Shown piece by piece: positions 1 to 14,041 of a stretch of 64,000 nucleotides of DNA. How positions within the stretch are numbered: the stretch's first letter is position 1; the number at the start of each line of letters is the position of its first letter. A program made the position numbers and the translations under genes. The notes below the pieces were generated by a model. The model was not told where the DNA came from and did not search any database. It worked only from the letters and a program-made list of their open reading frames with translations. Origin of the DNA: Saccoglossus kowalevskii (taxonomy: Eukaryota; Hemichordata; Enteropneusta; Harrimaniidae); NCBI RefSeq assembly GCF_000003605.2, contig NW_003122908.1, positions 781,336 through 845,335 of the forward strand, in the 5' to 3' direction.

Positions 1-2568
1 CTTTTGTAAAACGCATTGCACACACCTAGCTATGACCGACATTGCAGCTGGACAATGGCTTTATAATATTTTGTATTTTCATTGACCATTTAACACTATA
101 AATCAGTATTTTCTTTTTACACAAAATATCCCATTATCGTATCAAGGGCCTCCCACTACAGTCGTTCAGAATTCGCCAGCAATCAGTTGATATCGGTAAT
201 TCCTATACAACAATAAAAATATTAATAATGAATTTCACGAGTGTGTGAATGGAGCAGGATAATAAAACTCACCATCAATGCAAAAATGGCAGCTTCTCGA
301 TAATTAAGATATTCAAGAAACCCGTTGATTTTGTTGACAATTTGACACAAATAGGGCGTTAAATTACAATTTGCCACGTATTATGTATTTTTAGACATCT
401 AGGGCCTCACCTATAAAACCCTACTTATACCCATACCCCTACTACAAAAAACAACAGTACGCCTTTCAGATGTTAACGCCCATATTGCAACTTTCTTCCA
501 ACCACTCGACATTCTTGAAATCTATAAACACACACAATGAACTATATGACTAGAATATTTTTTTAACTTTTTCTGCGGACCGCACCAGAGCAAACACACA
601 ACAACCTATTTTATTTATTTAGTATTATCCGTCATGCTTTTGGTTTATTATTATATGATTTACAGACAAGTACTATGATATTGCAATCATTGTCTGTTGT
701 CTGTGGGGACAACAACATAATAATGTATCGTGGATATCAGGCAGGCAGGATCTTTAGGTTCTTTAAATACAGAATATGTTGTCCCCTTGTCTGGCATTTT
801 TTCTAACTGAGCTTATAATGATTTAAAACTTGTATATACTGAGATTCTTTGAAATAAAAATATATTTTTAAGTCTTTTTATCATAGAGTATATTGCTGAA
901 ATAAATAGCATGCATCGATTTCTTTATAAAACACAGATGCATGAGACTCTGATTGAACTGCCTTAAAAAGTATGTATGCTGAAATTGTCAGCAAGAATAT
1001 AAACCAGTCTGTACTAAGAGGTTTTGGAATCAGACAGTCCAAATACATAATCTGTGTTTTAAGTCACAGAGTTGAAGGAAAATAGTGCAGTTCATATGTG
1101 ACGAAGCCCGGATCCTTTTCATATAATCCAGGTTTTGAGCCAGTTAGAATAAAAATAACTTCCACAACCATAGATCTTTCAACTTAAGTCGAATAGAGAA
1201 TTTTACCAAAGTGTACATTATAGGACATGTATCATTACCATATGAAAAGTTGACACAAGCTTTTTTTAGCTTGTGTATCATACAACATTATTCCTGTCTT
1301 TATCTAGTAGATTGCTGCTATGGATTCCGCAGTGTAAGCCACTTTAATAGCACTTAGGACCTAAATGTAAGGGCGAGAGTAAGTGTGCAAACCAGCATTA
1401 TCCCTTGCTACGTAGCTGCCATGCTGGCTATCCAGGTCTTTGCAAAGGTTTCATTAATAATAATAATTGTTTGGGTATGAGAAACGTTATATCCTTATTA
1501 CGTTATTATCGTATAGATAAGCTATTGGCTATAGTAAGGCATCGTTAGGCGAACTAGTCTGACAAATGATATCATTATCACGTACAATGGCCCAAGGTAA
1601 ATAAGCATTACGTTTAGGAGATCAGTGACTGTTATTCCCGCAATTTTGAAGTGCATTCTGAGTTCAATTGAATGTGTTACGATTTGCAGCTTTTATTGCG
1701 TTACGTTTATGTCATATTGGAATATATATAAACACAAGTCTGTGGTCAAGTCTGTTTCCAACCTCAGAAGTTTATACGTTTTCTATCGCAAACCTCAATG
1801 CGACAATTAAACTCGGGGAAAATTTCAATACTAGAATCGATACTATGCATGAGACTCCAGTTTTTGTCCATATCGATGGTGACGTAATCAACACTCAATT
1901 CCCATGACTCTGAAATTCACGTTTTCGAGTAAATTTCAACTTGTATTGTCACATAGAATAGTCTGTTTTTTTTACTATACTTTATTGTCAATTATAAAAA
2001 TAAATCACGGAATACCACTAGTATTTAACCACCTCATGGACAGATGGTACTTGATATCACAAACAGATACAAACAGAGACTGACAGAATAAAATAATGAT
2101 ACAGTATCCTTACAGTATTCCCAGTAGACATGTTTTTATTTACATGATCCAAGTATGTAAAATGCTATGTACTCGTTAAAAAGCACAATGTTACCAGAGA
2201 GTATATCGATTGAATTATAATTATTCGTTTGAATTGCGGGATTCTTGATTACAAATGGTGTATACATATAACAAAATTAATGATTACATCCAATACTCAC
2301 TTGTATGTCTGCAATGTATATCTGTAAATAACAAGCAATCTGTATATCGACATTAGGTTGCTCACATCAAGGAGTTAATCCTTGAATTTTTAGGACGCTA
2401 ATTCAGTGAGTATTCTTTCTTGCATCCATTTAACTATTGGTCAATAAGCAATAATTATAGATCTAGCAAAGAAGCGAATTGGCAGAAATGACCACGACTT
2501 AGAGGGCATTACATTGTTTGCAGCATTACAGTGATGCTGTGCTGCGTGCGACAACATTGCAGTTCCTT
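1..2568. other. No gene recognised
   Basis: AT-rich non-coding sequence with stops in all frames and only short open frames. No RNA gene or mobile-element motif was seen. It could be intergenic or intronic. Confidence 0.6.
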
Positions 2569-2955
2569 GATCTCACCTTTATCTTGACGGTACTGCAATG
2601 GCAAACATTGAGATCTCACCTTTATCTTGACGGTACTGCAATGGCAAACATTGAGATCTCACCTTTATCATGACGGTACTGCAATGGCAAACATTGAGAT
2701 CTCACCTTTATCTTGACGGTACTGCAATGGCAAACATTGAGATCTCACCTTTATCTTGACGGTACTGCAATGGCAAACATTGAGATCTCACCTTTATCTT
2801 GACGGTACTGCAATGGCAAACATTGAGATCTCACCTTTTTATTGACGGTACTGCAATGGCAAACATTGAGATCTCACCTTTATCTTGGCGGTACTGCAAT
2901 GGCAAACATTGAGATCTCACCTTTATCCTGACGGTACTGCAATGGCAAACATCGA
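2569..2955. repeat. Minisatellite, nine tandem copies of a 43-bp unit
   Basis: Head-to-tail copies start at 2569, 2612, 2655, 2698, 2741, 2784, 2827, 2870 and 2913, each exactly 43 bp. Each unit carries a GATCTCACC block, a TTGACGGTACTGCAATGGC block and AAACATTGA. The junctions create the 10-bp palindrome TGAGATCTCA. Copies differ by only a few bases (for example TTGGCGG in copy 8 and ATCCTGACGG plus CATCGA in copy 9), so the array looks recently expanded or homogenised. No spacers separate the copies. Confidence 0.97.
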
Positions 2956-3004
2956 GTTTTAGCAGTAAAATTATTTCAGTGATGTCAGGCTAAACAAATG
3001 TCAT

Positions 3005-3088
3005 TGGCAGAACATTCAATGGCGAATTGAACTCATAATTTGACGTGATATTTCGTCAGTGGCTGTACATTGAGTGGCAGAACATTCA
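3005..3088. repeat. Two identical 14-mers just beyond the minisatellite
   Basis: TGGCAGAACATTCA occurs at 3005-3018 and again at 3075-3088. Both resemble the GGCAAACATTGA part of the neighbouring 43-bp unit, so they may be decayed edge copies of the same repeat family. The relationship is inferred from similarity by eye. Confidence 0.5.
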
Positions 3089-3245
3089 GTCACTTACAAC
3101 CACTATAACCATCTATATATACGTTTGCCAATGGTCTCTCCCAATTGCCAGTGTTTAAATCAAGGACCGGTCTAGTTTTACATGCCCACTAATAAATATG
3201 ATGAATACTTACTTTTTTTGATCGCAGTACTGTTGTGAGCAAACA

Positions 3246-3291
3246 ATATTATTAATATGTTAAAACTGATATTATTAATATGTTAAAACTG
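3246..3291. repeat. Perfect tandem duplication of 23 bp
   Basis: A 23-bp AT-rich unit ending in TTAAAACTG occupies 3246-3268 and is repeated without change at 3269-3291. It looks like a recent local duplication. Confidence 0.9.
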
Positions 3292-6200
3292 ACATCACCG
3301 AGTTGGCTGAGCAGAAAATAGTTTTCCTCGCTCTTGATTGTCCAGCAGCTGAGAACCTTCTGAGTTAGTTGCAAAGTGTGCAGCTAACCAACTCTGAGCT
3401 CGCACAGCTTGACTCTATCTTATTTATTATTTATGTTATTAGAATAGATTCCGTTGCCGAAATTAACCATTTGGGAGAAAACGCGGAGAGCATGAAACTA
3501 ATATATAGTATATGTGTCTCTGCTAAGCAGGGGTCTTAAAGCTTCATAGTATCAGACCCTATCTAGCAGTTTTGCTATTGGATGAGGCTCAGATTTTAAA
3601 ACTGCTGCATATTTAGGGAACTGCCCTATATATTATTCTTGATGAGCTGTTAGCACAGGAAACCGACTTACTCCAGGTTTCATTAAAGAATTCTGCCTTT
3701 ATTGTGACGACTGTTCACTCCGGACATAGTTGTAGGTTTTTTTTGTTACAGATAGAGTTGTGAATAATTGTTGTTTCTAGTTACAGGTCTGTTGTTCTTC
3801 AACAGTGTTTTAATCAGCCCCGCCAAGCCAAAGAAAATATTTGTCTAATTTATTGTCCTTTTTAGTTTTCTAAGCTTTTCGTGCTTGACATGGAGTTGGG
3901 GAGAATATCTGTCATGTTATTTAGTCGGTAGAGGGGTGATGATGTTTGTGCGTTGATTATGTGAGTGCGAGACACTATTCTAACGCTTCGTAATTTTAAA
4001 ATTGTAATCAATTGGTAGCATGTGATATTTTGACCTAAGTTTGTAGTTTTAACAGTCAGATTCTAATATTTAAATTCACCTCATCCTTTAAACAATCCTT
4101 TCTCACTGATTATCGCGGTACAAAATTTATGGATCCGAACGGTCTCATGCGATCGGGTTTGGAGATTTATTTCGTGACCAGTTACAACATAGTGCTATAA
4201 TATCCAACGTTTCGTAATTTCAAAATATCATCGAGTATAACTCAGTATTAAGAAGATATTTTATGTTGAGACAAATAGCGATAACATTTCGCCAACTTTA
4301 GTTTGTAGGTACATGTGGAGAAACCTTGTATACGTAACATGATATACCTGTTAGAGTTATGTCCCGTTTTTTTACAGATTCATGTTGATAATGGTTCAAA
4401 AGAGTTTACCTTGAAAATTATTATTTTTTTCACAAGCCTCCAGACCAGCTGTCGTACTTAAAGGCTCACTTGGGTAAATACTTACAAGTAATGAGTACAT
4501 TTGCGCAAAGGCCGTATCTTGAACCTTGACTATAGATTCGATGACCCGCTGTCACGCTGTGCAAACCGACAATGAATGGATTAGTGTAATAACCTACGAG
4601 ACACGAATGATGAAGAATGACAAGATTTCTACTAATGGTTTGGATTACAATGCAGCTTTTATATTCATCTGTTGAATGGCGTGCGGCTTAATACGTTAAT
4701 GCAGCTTGAGTAACTTGAACAGTTCTTTTCGGACCCTTCTCTGCCTACTTGACGCAACGTCTCTTATTTTACTTCCCCGTATGGTTGATTACATCTTACA
4801 TGTGACATTCATCAAGGTCTTCTCCGTGTCCAATAGTCTAATAGTAGTTTATGTTGGCTGTAAAATAGAATTGTGGCTGCTTTAATATTAGTACCTATTA
4901 TCAATGACTGACATGTTATTTTGGTTGTTATTGTACGATTCTAAGTGTAACCGCGTGTAAGAGTAGATTCCCAATATTCGGTTTTACTCACGTTAGTGAC
5001 GAGTTACAATATTAAGTTGTTTATTTTACTTCAAAGTATCTTCTCCAGTGGACAGTTTCATAGTATTTATTATTTACTTTAGTAAATTCTCATTAGACAA
5101 ATGTGTTGCTATCACGGAAACCTCAAATGTGGTCCGTTACTACCCAAACAAGCTTACACTTAATTCTTTTCGACAATCGATTTCGACATCAGCAAAGAAG
5201 CTTAGTTAGTCGTGCTATCTAATTGCATTAGCTGCTCTTCTATTGACGCTCGCTCGTACTTAATCACCATGCGCCCCTCTCAAATCGAAAGTTCGCCATA
5301 CCCGACAAAATAATGTGTAATAATAATGTATAAATTCGATATTTTGTAAGAAAACATTGAAGCATATGAGGAACTCGCATGCAAGTATAGTCTTCATGTT
5401 TTATCTTTATGATGACGTCATACTATGTGGATTGGAAGGCACATTTTTTAGAATCTGTCTTCATCACGTGATAGCTAACCATTCTCAGATTATATGCAAG
5501 ATTGCCATCAAGTAAAACGTTTAGCGCGTTGCTAGCTGCGATTGTCTCCTTGTTGGCTCTTCAATTTTAGAATGTTAAAGTTGAAAACGGCCATTCCCAT
5601 CACTGCTAATAATAATCAACGAGCCTCGCTGACTAACGATGATCACGAGGAAGGTGTTTGCCCATGAACATAACTTAAATTTGGAATTAGTAATAATCGC
5701 TTGAACATTTGATTTTCATTTTTGATATCTTATATTGTGAACGTAATGCCGAAATCCCTTGGAGGCACTTTGAATATATCATCGTCGTTCAGAACAACAA
5801 CAAAATTGTATACACAAAAAATACGCGAAGAAGCAAGAAACATTTGAATCGGAATGAAATTGATTTCATGCTTCAAAATACATCACATCATATATTATTT
5901 CCCATTGATTGGGTTCATATACGTCGTACATATATGTCTTCAATTCGTTAGTTTTATTCTCGGTACGGAAATCAGACTTGTAAACCATGAAGTAGACCTT
6001 CAGCATAATGGATTATGAAGGTCACCGCGTTTCTATGGTGTACGTTGAAGAAATTATTGAGAAATGATATCAGATCGTTAATGTTAGTTTGTATTTATAT
6101 GTAGTTTAAAATGTAATCCGCATATAGGTATGTGCATAATAGTCATGTTCGTGCGTTTTTTTGTTGTTGTGGTGCCTATTAATATCGATTATTAAATTTT

Positions 6201-9200
6201 TCTTTTTAGTATTCAGGTATTTCACCCGCGGCCTATAATGAGGAAATAAATCTGGGTATTATGATAATTCCTAAAAAATAGTTTTATTTAATAATATTAT
6301 TCGTGATACATCATTAGTGTAATATAACGGGAAAGCATCAGCTGCACCCATTATTAAAGTGGAAACCAGTAAGAGGGGGACCCCGAGGTGTACGAGAAGG
6401 TAAATCCTACAGGAAATTGTCGACTGATTGTTTAATGTAATAAGTACGGCGGTATTGAAGGCAATCAGCTCGCGTTGATGTATTTGCTATAATTATTGTG
6501 CGCTTGTTCACCTCGCACATACACACATAAACAACCTAATATACGTAGAACTGGTTGGGTAAATATAACTTGTATTAGGCTTGTATATATGTATATTAAA
6601 ATTGCACAGTAACTTGTATTTATTTAGATCACGTCATTTTAATATTTATCGTAAATTTTGAAAACGGGAAGATGATTAAAATATTTTAAAAGTTTAAGAA
6701 TACATGACATTTTTATTTAGCAAATTATTGCATAGAAACCAATGATATATTATAAAAAAATGGGGTCCTTTATCGTCATAATATAATCTTGTTTTCACGT
6801 ATTGAGACTGACATATTGAAAGTATTACCGTCGTCTGTGTCATGCAGTTTACATTTAATGGCAACATTCCGCTAACCCCTGCAATTTAAGGTCTTAATTG
6901 ATCAGTTTCAATGAATAAAAGTACTAGTTTACTCGTGACCTTTTTTCAATCTCGATTGTTTAGTGTCTGATCGCCAACACATGCTTGGGGGAAATGTGTA
7001 TTATGCTGTTTATAGTATTGTAAATACGTTATATATTGAAGACTTATTGAGTGTTTTGTTTTGTTTTTGCGTTCGTGTGCAGCACGTGAACCGTTCTCTA
7101 CATTGGTGTTGATGAAAAGTGTGTTGCGTTTTATTAATAACACATGCCAAAGATATGCATCGAAGTAATTGAAAGACATGATAATATCAATATCGATCAG
7201 ATATAAGTGATTAACACCTCCGGTGTACAATTTTTATTTCAAGGATATCACCATAGAAATATTACTGTCAATTTAAAAAAAACGACTGAAATATGTCATT
7301 TATTTGAAGTGATCCCAGTATTGTAGAGAAGATAATCTAAACATATTATGAGGATGGATATGGACTAATTTCAACACGAATTAGCCACATCAATTTATTT
7401 GTTTTTCTTTATGCCGGTTTTAGGTAAAGTTTTTAATCAGAAAAAAAAAACGTAATTAGTAGTAGCACGCGATAACCATCAGAATGTTTGAATTGTCGAG
7501 TACAATGCATGTAAGTCTTTGTAGCTTTTGTCAATGGTGCTAGCTGCGTCACCTGGCCATATGTTACAAGTTAAAATATCAATGTTTTCTGCATTGTTCA
7601 TCATAACACTACTGTCGTTTGCATAAAACAATTTTAAACAAGTGAACATCCTCATTCAGTAATAATTCCCTATCCTGCAAGTTAAAAAACGGCAAAATCT
7701 ACAACGACGGAAACCTAAATATTACATTTCAAATGTACATTGAATAGAACATCAAAGAGTAATATATTGACTGACTGCATTGTAGACAAGTCGTACAATC
7801 CAATATGTCTTCACCGCACCATATCCAGATCTTCCTCCTGATCTTATTCCTTGGTGATTGGCATATCATATTCTCGACTAGCAAAATTAAAACAAACTGG
7901 CCTTTGAACCATCTGAAATAATTCTCAGCTTTATGTAAACCAAAATAGTTTTGAGAAAATTGAACAATTTGTCGATTATAATAAATCGACGATAATGTGA
8001 TTGGAAATCGTTGGAGGGGCGAGCCATTATCTCTGATGGGGGGCTTGAAGAGACACCGAATACATACTTCAGGCTCCTAAGCACGTTTGTAATTTTCATT
8101 CGTCCTTTATTTGAACTTGGATGTTCTTGGAGTAGATGTGCATTATTAAATGACATGCCAGACGATAATGGAAGTAGCGAATGTCATGCATTGGTAATGC
8201 TCTCCCGTTAAGAACTTGAAAGTTTGGAATAGACAGTAGCCATTGGATGTATTTAGTTTACAGTGCACTAAATGATGTGAGTTCTGAAAGTAGGATTAAA
8301 TCGTCGACAACAAAAAATGAGATCGTCTTTTTAAAAGGTTGGGAAAATCAAATAACTGTGAATTTAGGTATATTAAATATATATCGGGCATATTACATAG
8401 CTTGCGGGTAAACACGCTTACACGACGAGTGGCAATTGTTACACGTTACTTGTCGACACTAATTAGAAACTCATATACTTGCAGGCACTATCTATTTCAA
8501 TACAACAATCCGCATCAATGTTCCAATCGAGATACATTACTTCAGGGAATGTAATAGATCTCCGTTTTTTTGGTCGATTTAATGTTCAACACTGATGAGA
8601 GCATCTTCAAATAAAGTAAAAACGTTGCGCAATGGATGCTTCAAGCAGACTCATCGAGTACAGACAAACGATAACCGTATTCATCTTCTATTTCACTCTT
8701 ATTCGGTTATTTATTTGAGCTATTTATTACTACCAGCTGACGTGGCGTTCATAATCGTTGAAATTACTTTTTTTCTTACTTTCTTTGCACCTCAAATCAA
8801 TTAATATAAATGCACAGCATGTTTTACTTGAAGCATTCGATTATAGTGCATTATTAAAATTGATATTGACACATAACATTACACGTAAGTGTTTTATTTT
8901 ATTTGACCAATCTGGCCATGATTAAGGATATTCCTCGTTTGTAAATTCACAATATGTAAACGCGTTGCTAATATCCCGGGCACAACGTTGACGATGCATA
9001 TTTAAATTGTCTTTAAAGCTAGTATATACAAATAATGACGTATGCATACATTAACAAATTAGCGTGTTCTCAACGTCAGTTCTACATTTTCTTCGAATAG
9101 TACCGTCAGACCTCAAAAAGTTCCCGATAAAATCTCCAATTGCCATATACAAAGCCACTGTGAAATAGCATAATTGCTTTATTTGCCACGTGGAAGAAGA

Positions 9201-11904
9201 TCGGCTTTGTAGGTTTCTCCAACTAATCACTATAACACTGAAGATCTTTTCTTCACATAATCACATGGGGAATGCTTATTCAAGCATGAGAAAGGCTGGA
9301 TTAAGTTCTTCAATGACAAACGTCGTTATCTGGAAAAAGTTACCATTATAGGAACAAAGGGGATATATATGTTACAGGATTGTTTTACAGATGGTGAATC
9401 ACTTTTTTTTTCCCGTTCAGGCCATGCAAGGCCATTCCATCGATTTATGTTTTGCTTCATTTAGAAGTAAACTTAAAAATGGTTCAATCTGACCACAGCT
9501 TACAATAGAATAGCGGTATGTGAAATTCAAATGATCCCTCGTTATCGAGAGTGAGTCGTTTTTTTTTCAAAGAACTCAATATAATTACCATACATTAGTT
9601 TGTGTTAGTACATTTCCAGATCACGTTACACTTCCGTTATAAAGTGGGGCAAAGCGCCTACGTTCACGATACGTTGTATCATTAGTTTATATCTACCCGC
9701 ATTTTGCTCATCCTGAACTAACAGTTTTCGAACTTCTGTTGCCATGACAAACAATACTGTAACCATGGTTATGATGCCGATACATATCAGTACATATATT
9801 GGAAATTTAATGATACGACGGTTACTAATCCAAGTTTGACCAAAGTGAACAGCAGGGTGATATGGTCGTTGTCCTTTCATGTATATACTCACAGTATCCA
9901 CCACCGTTACGATTATCCTCATTTTCCGAGTGACCTTTACTTTCATTGAATCAATGAAACATATAGTTATATGTAAATGAACATTGTAGGAATTTAGTCA
10001 TGTACACACGCATATGGTTTTATTATCTGCCCCTATCCCGATAATTAAATCACGAATCACAAAGATATACAAATACATTGCAACCATAGTCGGTCGTATT
10101 GACGAAGAACATACTTGTCCCGGCGATAGCACCTCGATTAAACAACACTTCTTTGACTTCTGTAATTTCCCTTGCATGCATTTGGCTCTAACGACTTTAT
10201 GCGACTTCACGAAAGCAACAACACCCAGGTATACACACTTGTAATATAACGTAGTTAATGTGGTACTGTTGAGTACAGTTTTTTATATATACATCCGCCG
10301 TATACATGAGATGAGTTCAATAAGGTAATATTGGAAATTATTTCCAATACGTGGATTTCCGTTGGTTTGACTATTAGTGGAGATTTATTCACTGGCGGCT
10401 GTATTCGAAGCGATTGTATGATTATTATCATACTATCACTCGGAATATGTATGGATTTATGATCAGGTTGACTATCGGAATGTGATCTGTGTTTGACACA
10501 TAACAATAAGGCAATCAACATGAGTACGGCGACACATCACAGCTGCTCCGTTGGAGATACCAAGAGCAGACAATGTGGAACCGCAATGCATACCCCCCCC
10601 CCTCTACCAGCAATCTCGCCATCCACCATGATTGTTATCTTGTACGTCGCATACTAGTATTCTTACCAGCTTTGAAGCTTGACACATCAGTCCGTAAATC
10701 ATAGAATTATTGAGAAATTGGGGGGTTATAAGTCCGAAGCGCAATATTAGTCTGGAACACTTCTTTCACTAACCCATAGATGTGGTGCTGGGGAGTATTC
10801 GTTCCGATTAGCGTCCTGCAACGTTGATACGAGATATTTTCTCTGATTAGCTCCAATGCAATCCAATTGGAGTCTCGTGCAGTCACTATGACATTTAGAA
10901 AAGTAAACTTGAAGTAAGGTGACGGTTAACCTGCTCATTTCGGCCCTGCTAAATGATCTTATCATCCAGAGCACCATAGGAAACCCCCCAACGTATACAT
11001 TTACACAAACAAGTAAGGTCGAATGACGCATTGCACAACACGACTGTACTAATAAACTATGTCATACCTATGATGTATAAACGGATCCGATAAGGACATC
11101 ATCTTTCGCATAGGCACCACGTATGTGTATAACTTTTTGGGCAGTCTATCGCCGTCAGTGGTGCCCGCGGTGTTGTTATATATCGGCTAGGGGGCGATCT
11201 AAACTGCTAATTTGAAATTAAATGTTCTCACCCGACAGATACATAGTCAATATGGTAATACTCCAATACTACTATATATATATATAGGAATAAAGATAGT
11301 AAATTTGAAAAAAATATGACTAGCAATAATGGGTGGGTGTGAATATATATTAGCTAATAAAATGCGCTTATGGGTATACAAGCATGCGGAACTTCCTCGT
11401 GAATAAAACCCATTTCATCGGCGCATGAATATAATATTTTAGTTTTATGTGAAGTATAGATAGCGGCGTATCACGCTTTCATTAATTGGTGAATATCGCG
11501 CCGCTAGTCATAACAAACTTTTTGAATGGCCATACACGATCTTTATCTATGAAATGAAAATTGCACTATGGGCACAATAAAATGTTTTGATATAATTATT
11601 GGGAGTGAGAAGTGTTTTCAAAATATGCAATATTTGCTTTTAAAGTGGTTATCACCAATCTACATTCAACGGAAACGTGTAATTAAAATGGCTAAACAGG
11701 GGTTAAAATATTTTTCTGCTCGGTAAGAGACTAAAGCATATCCTTTAATTGCAATGCTCGTATCAACAACCTTCGCTAGCTTCATTTGTTATGCCCGTTG
11801 CCATGGTAATGAAAATTGGCGTGACGTACCTGAGTGTGTACGGCCCCCAGCGATCGAAGTGCAGAGCCCATCGTTTACGTCAGCTTTCCGCGAGACTAGT
11901 GCGG

Positions 11905-12117
11905 TTATACTAATATGCGCGGCTTAGTAGTACGAAGACAAGAGAATGTTCGTTTCGCCGTTGCATCTGTCAAATCGCCTATCATCACTTTGACGTTTAT
12001 ATATTTACATAATTCACGGTAGGTAAGCCATTTTTTTTCTACTTTGATTTCCCGTAGTGAAGGAATCGCCGAATTGCCACTCCGTGCCGTTCGGTTTATG
12101 TGCAGTACGGATAACAT
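11905..12117 (-). pseudogene. Relic resembling the hAT transposase C-terminal dimerisation motif
   Basis: The minus-strand frame encodes DATAKRTFSCLR at 11967-11932. This closely matches the ATAERSFSxLRRIK motif of the C-terminal dimerisation region of hAT-superfamily transposases, with Lys for the usual Glu and degenerate residues after it. The frame closes soon afterwards, the usual following Leu-rich segment is absent, and no RNase H-like catalytic core is seen upstream. If correct, it is a short, dead fragment of a DNA transposon. The identification rests on about a dozen residues, so chance remains possible. Confidence 0.42.
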
Positions 12118-13364
12118 ATGCAGGCGCTGTTAGGGGGATGGGTGTTATCCTGTTCAACGCTTGATGCCATGCAGTGACGAATACATTTTTTGTCAAATCT
12201 CTCGAACCGAACATTCGCTGTATGTTGAAATCCATAGCACTGGAGCTTTGCAGAGACGCCGAGATTCAATTACCGAGGAAAGGTCTCATAACTTCTTAGA
12301 GGTGTTATTCGAATAGTTGCTTTTTAACACTACTATATTTACACTCGCGCGAGTTAATTTTCTTACATTTCCCAGTTCATCAACACTGTATCGGATATCA
12401 AATTAAAAACTGGACATTTTGGGCAATTGGAGTTGTAAGGAAAGACTAAACGCACTTTGATCAAAATTCAATTCCAAGTTTTAATTGAAGGTATATTAAC
12501 CCGGCTAACTGTAGGTGTCTACATTTGTGTTTATATATAAGTCGAAATGTTCTTTCAATTAAAGTGGAAATATAACTACAGTAACGGAGAAATACTGTCC
12601 GATTGTGAAACGCGAAACGCCCACTTATTTTAAAGACGTCCACTGGTTATATGTAGATACACGCGGTGAAATGTACCTATGTCGCATGCAACGACAATCA
12701 AGTGGCGCTCAATTACGGATTTTCTGTTTGCAAACTGACAACCCCGTCGAGTTGTTCATATTGACCACAGAGCACGTTTCAACTTCCAGGGACACCGTGT
12801 GTTCAACGACAGGATATTCATCAGGGAAACGTAAGGGTTACTCACGATATATATAGAATTTACATTGTTTACATTTCCGTACGTAGAATTCAGTACAACA
12901 TCTATAGCTTCGAGCTGGTGTATTGACTTACTAAATAAATACTGAAAAATAATTTGTTACGTGTCAACTAGATGCTAATGCTGCAAAAATAAATGTATAT
13001 GTCACATGGTTATCATACACGAGATGCCAATCACTGTGACACCATCTGCTCCCTTAGTAAGAACATAAAATTCCATGGCATTTTCATTTTCATTAATAGC
13101 ATTAAGTGATGGGAATTATTTATAATTGCCGTTTCAAGTCAAATTTGACACCCGAAAAAAACTTTTCAGTATTTTTCAATTTAAGCGAGTATATATTCTA
13201 CCCGCCAATTCGGGATTTGCGTTGATGGTTCAATGTCGCGAATGAAAATTTTCATAACATATGGTTGGTTTCAGTATACGTTTGAGTCAGTTACATTGGC
13301 GTCCGCGCCGACGCCCGCTATATTGCGCGTCTGACCGGTACCACCACACAGAGAAACGCTTTTT
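12118..13364. other. No gene recognised
   Basis: Mixed AT-rich DNA between the hAT-like relic and the inverted-repeat element. No coding signal longer than about 80 codons and no repeat structure was noticed. Confidence 0.6.
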
Positions 13365-13771
13365 ACCGTGTTCACACGTGTGCAAAAAAGCCGGTTTGGA
13401 AGCCAGCTTTAAAGTCAAGCCTGCGTTGAAACACGTGTGAACTAGATAAGCCGGCGCCACGTCGATTTAGTTGAAGCCGCCCTAAAATGGCAAGTCTTGA
13501 CTTCAACCCGTTCTGACAGAAACAGCTTTATCACGTCACGGTGTGAAAAATAACGCCGCCTTAAAAGCACGCCCTCAATGGCAGCCTCATTCTGGAGTTC
13601 AATTCTTTGCAATTATTTACAGTAATTCATTGCAAGAAACATGGCGGCCGATAACAAAGCCGACTCAGTTTAGTCTTTATACACGTATGAACACAGGACC
13701 AATTAAATCCACTGATAATGATTGTTACAAAGTTAGCCAAACCGGCTCTATGGCACACGTGTGAACACGGT
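13365..13771. mobile_element. Non-autonomous DNA transposon (MITE-like) with 35-bp terminal inverted repeats
   Basis: The left end (13365-13399) starts ACCGTGTTCACACGTGTGC and ends GCCGGTTTGG. The right end (13737-13771) is its reverse complement, apart from the six bases between these two blocks. Including the next base outward (TACCGTG...CACGGTA), the element is flanked by TTT on both sides, which could be a 3-bp target duplication. Subterminal copies of the end motif occur inside (ACACGTGTGAAC near 13434 and CACGGTGTGA near 13536). The 407-bp body has higher G+C than its surroundings and no transposase frame, so it must have moved using a transposase made elsewhere. The superfamily is uncertain; a 3-bp duplication would suit PIF/Harbinger-like elements. 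Confidence 0.85.
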
Positions 13772-14000
13772 ATTTAAAATCATTGGAATGAAAACCGACA
13801 TGCGCGTTCAGTGATCCGATGACGTCAGTAGTGTAATAGCCACCCAGACATGAGAGTGACATGAATAATTAACACACCATTGTTTCCGCGGTAGTAGAGG
13901 GTAATAAAAATAGAATAGAAGGTACAGAAAAAAAAACTCTGAGACTAAATAGTTCAATTAAATACCAGTTAAAATAAATGATTCAAAGTAACGAAATAGT

Positions 14001-14040
14001 AAAGAAGGAGGGGAGAGGAAGGTAGGGCAGGGAGAGGAAA
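14001..14040 (+). repeat. Polypurine, G-run-rich tract
   Basis: Forty bases almost entirely of A and G, with six runs of two to four G on the plus strand, next to a CA microsatellite. Such tracts can form triplex or two-tetrad quadruplex DNA in principle. No function is evident. Confidence 0.7.

Positions 14041-14041
<1 letters not shown>

Larger units (their letters stand above)
2956..11904. other. No gene recognised, apart from the small repeats listed
   Basis: AT-rich sequence with frames closed every few tens of codons. Minus-strand frames at 9626-9946 and 10255-10521 are a little longer and each encode one hydrophobic segment, but neither matches a family I know. A palindromic CRE site lies at 5413-5420 and a C10 run at 10593-10602. 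Confidence 0.55.

Noticed and set aside
2569-2955. Regular 43-bp repeats considered as a CRISPR array
   Set aside because: The copies are directly head to tail with no unique spacers, there are no cas-like genes, and the window is animal DNA.
9626-9946. Minus-strand frame with one hydrophobic segment, considered as the N-terminus of a type II membrane enzyme
   Set aside because: No catalytic domain follows, no match to a family is recalled, and the frame ends without a convincing donor site.
10255-10521. Minus-strand frame with a signal-anchor-like start (LMLIALLLC)
   Set aside because: Short, followed by low-information sequence, with no neighbouring exon that continues it.
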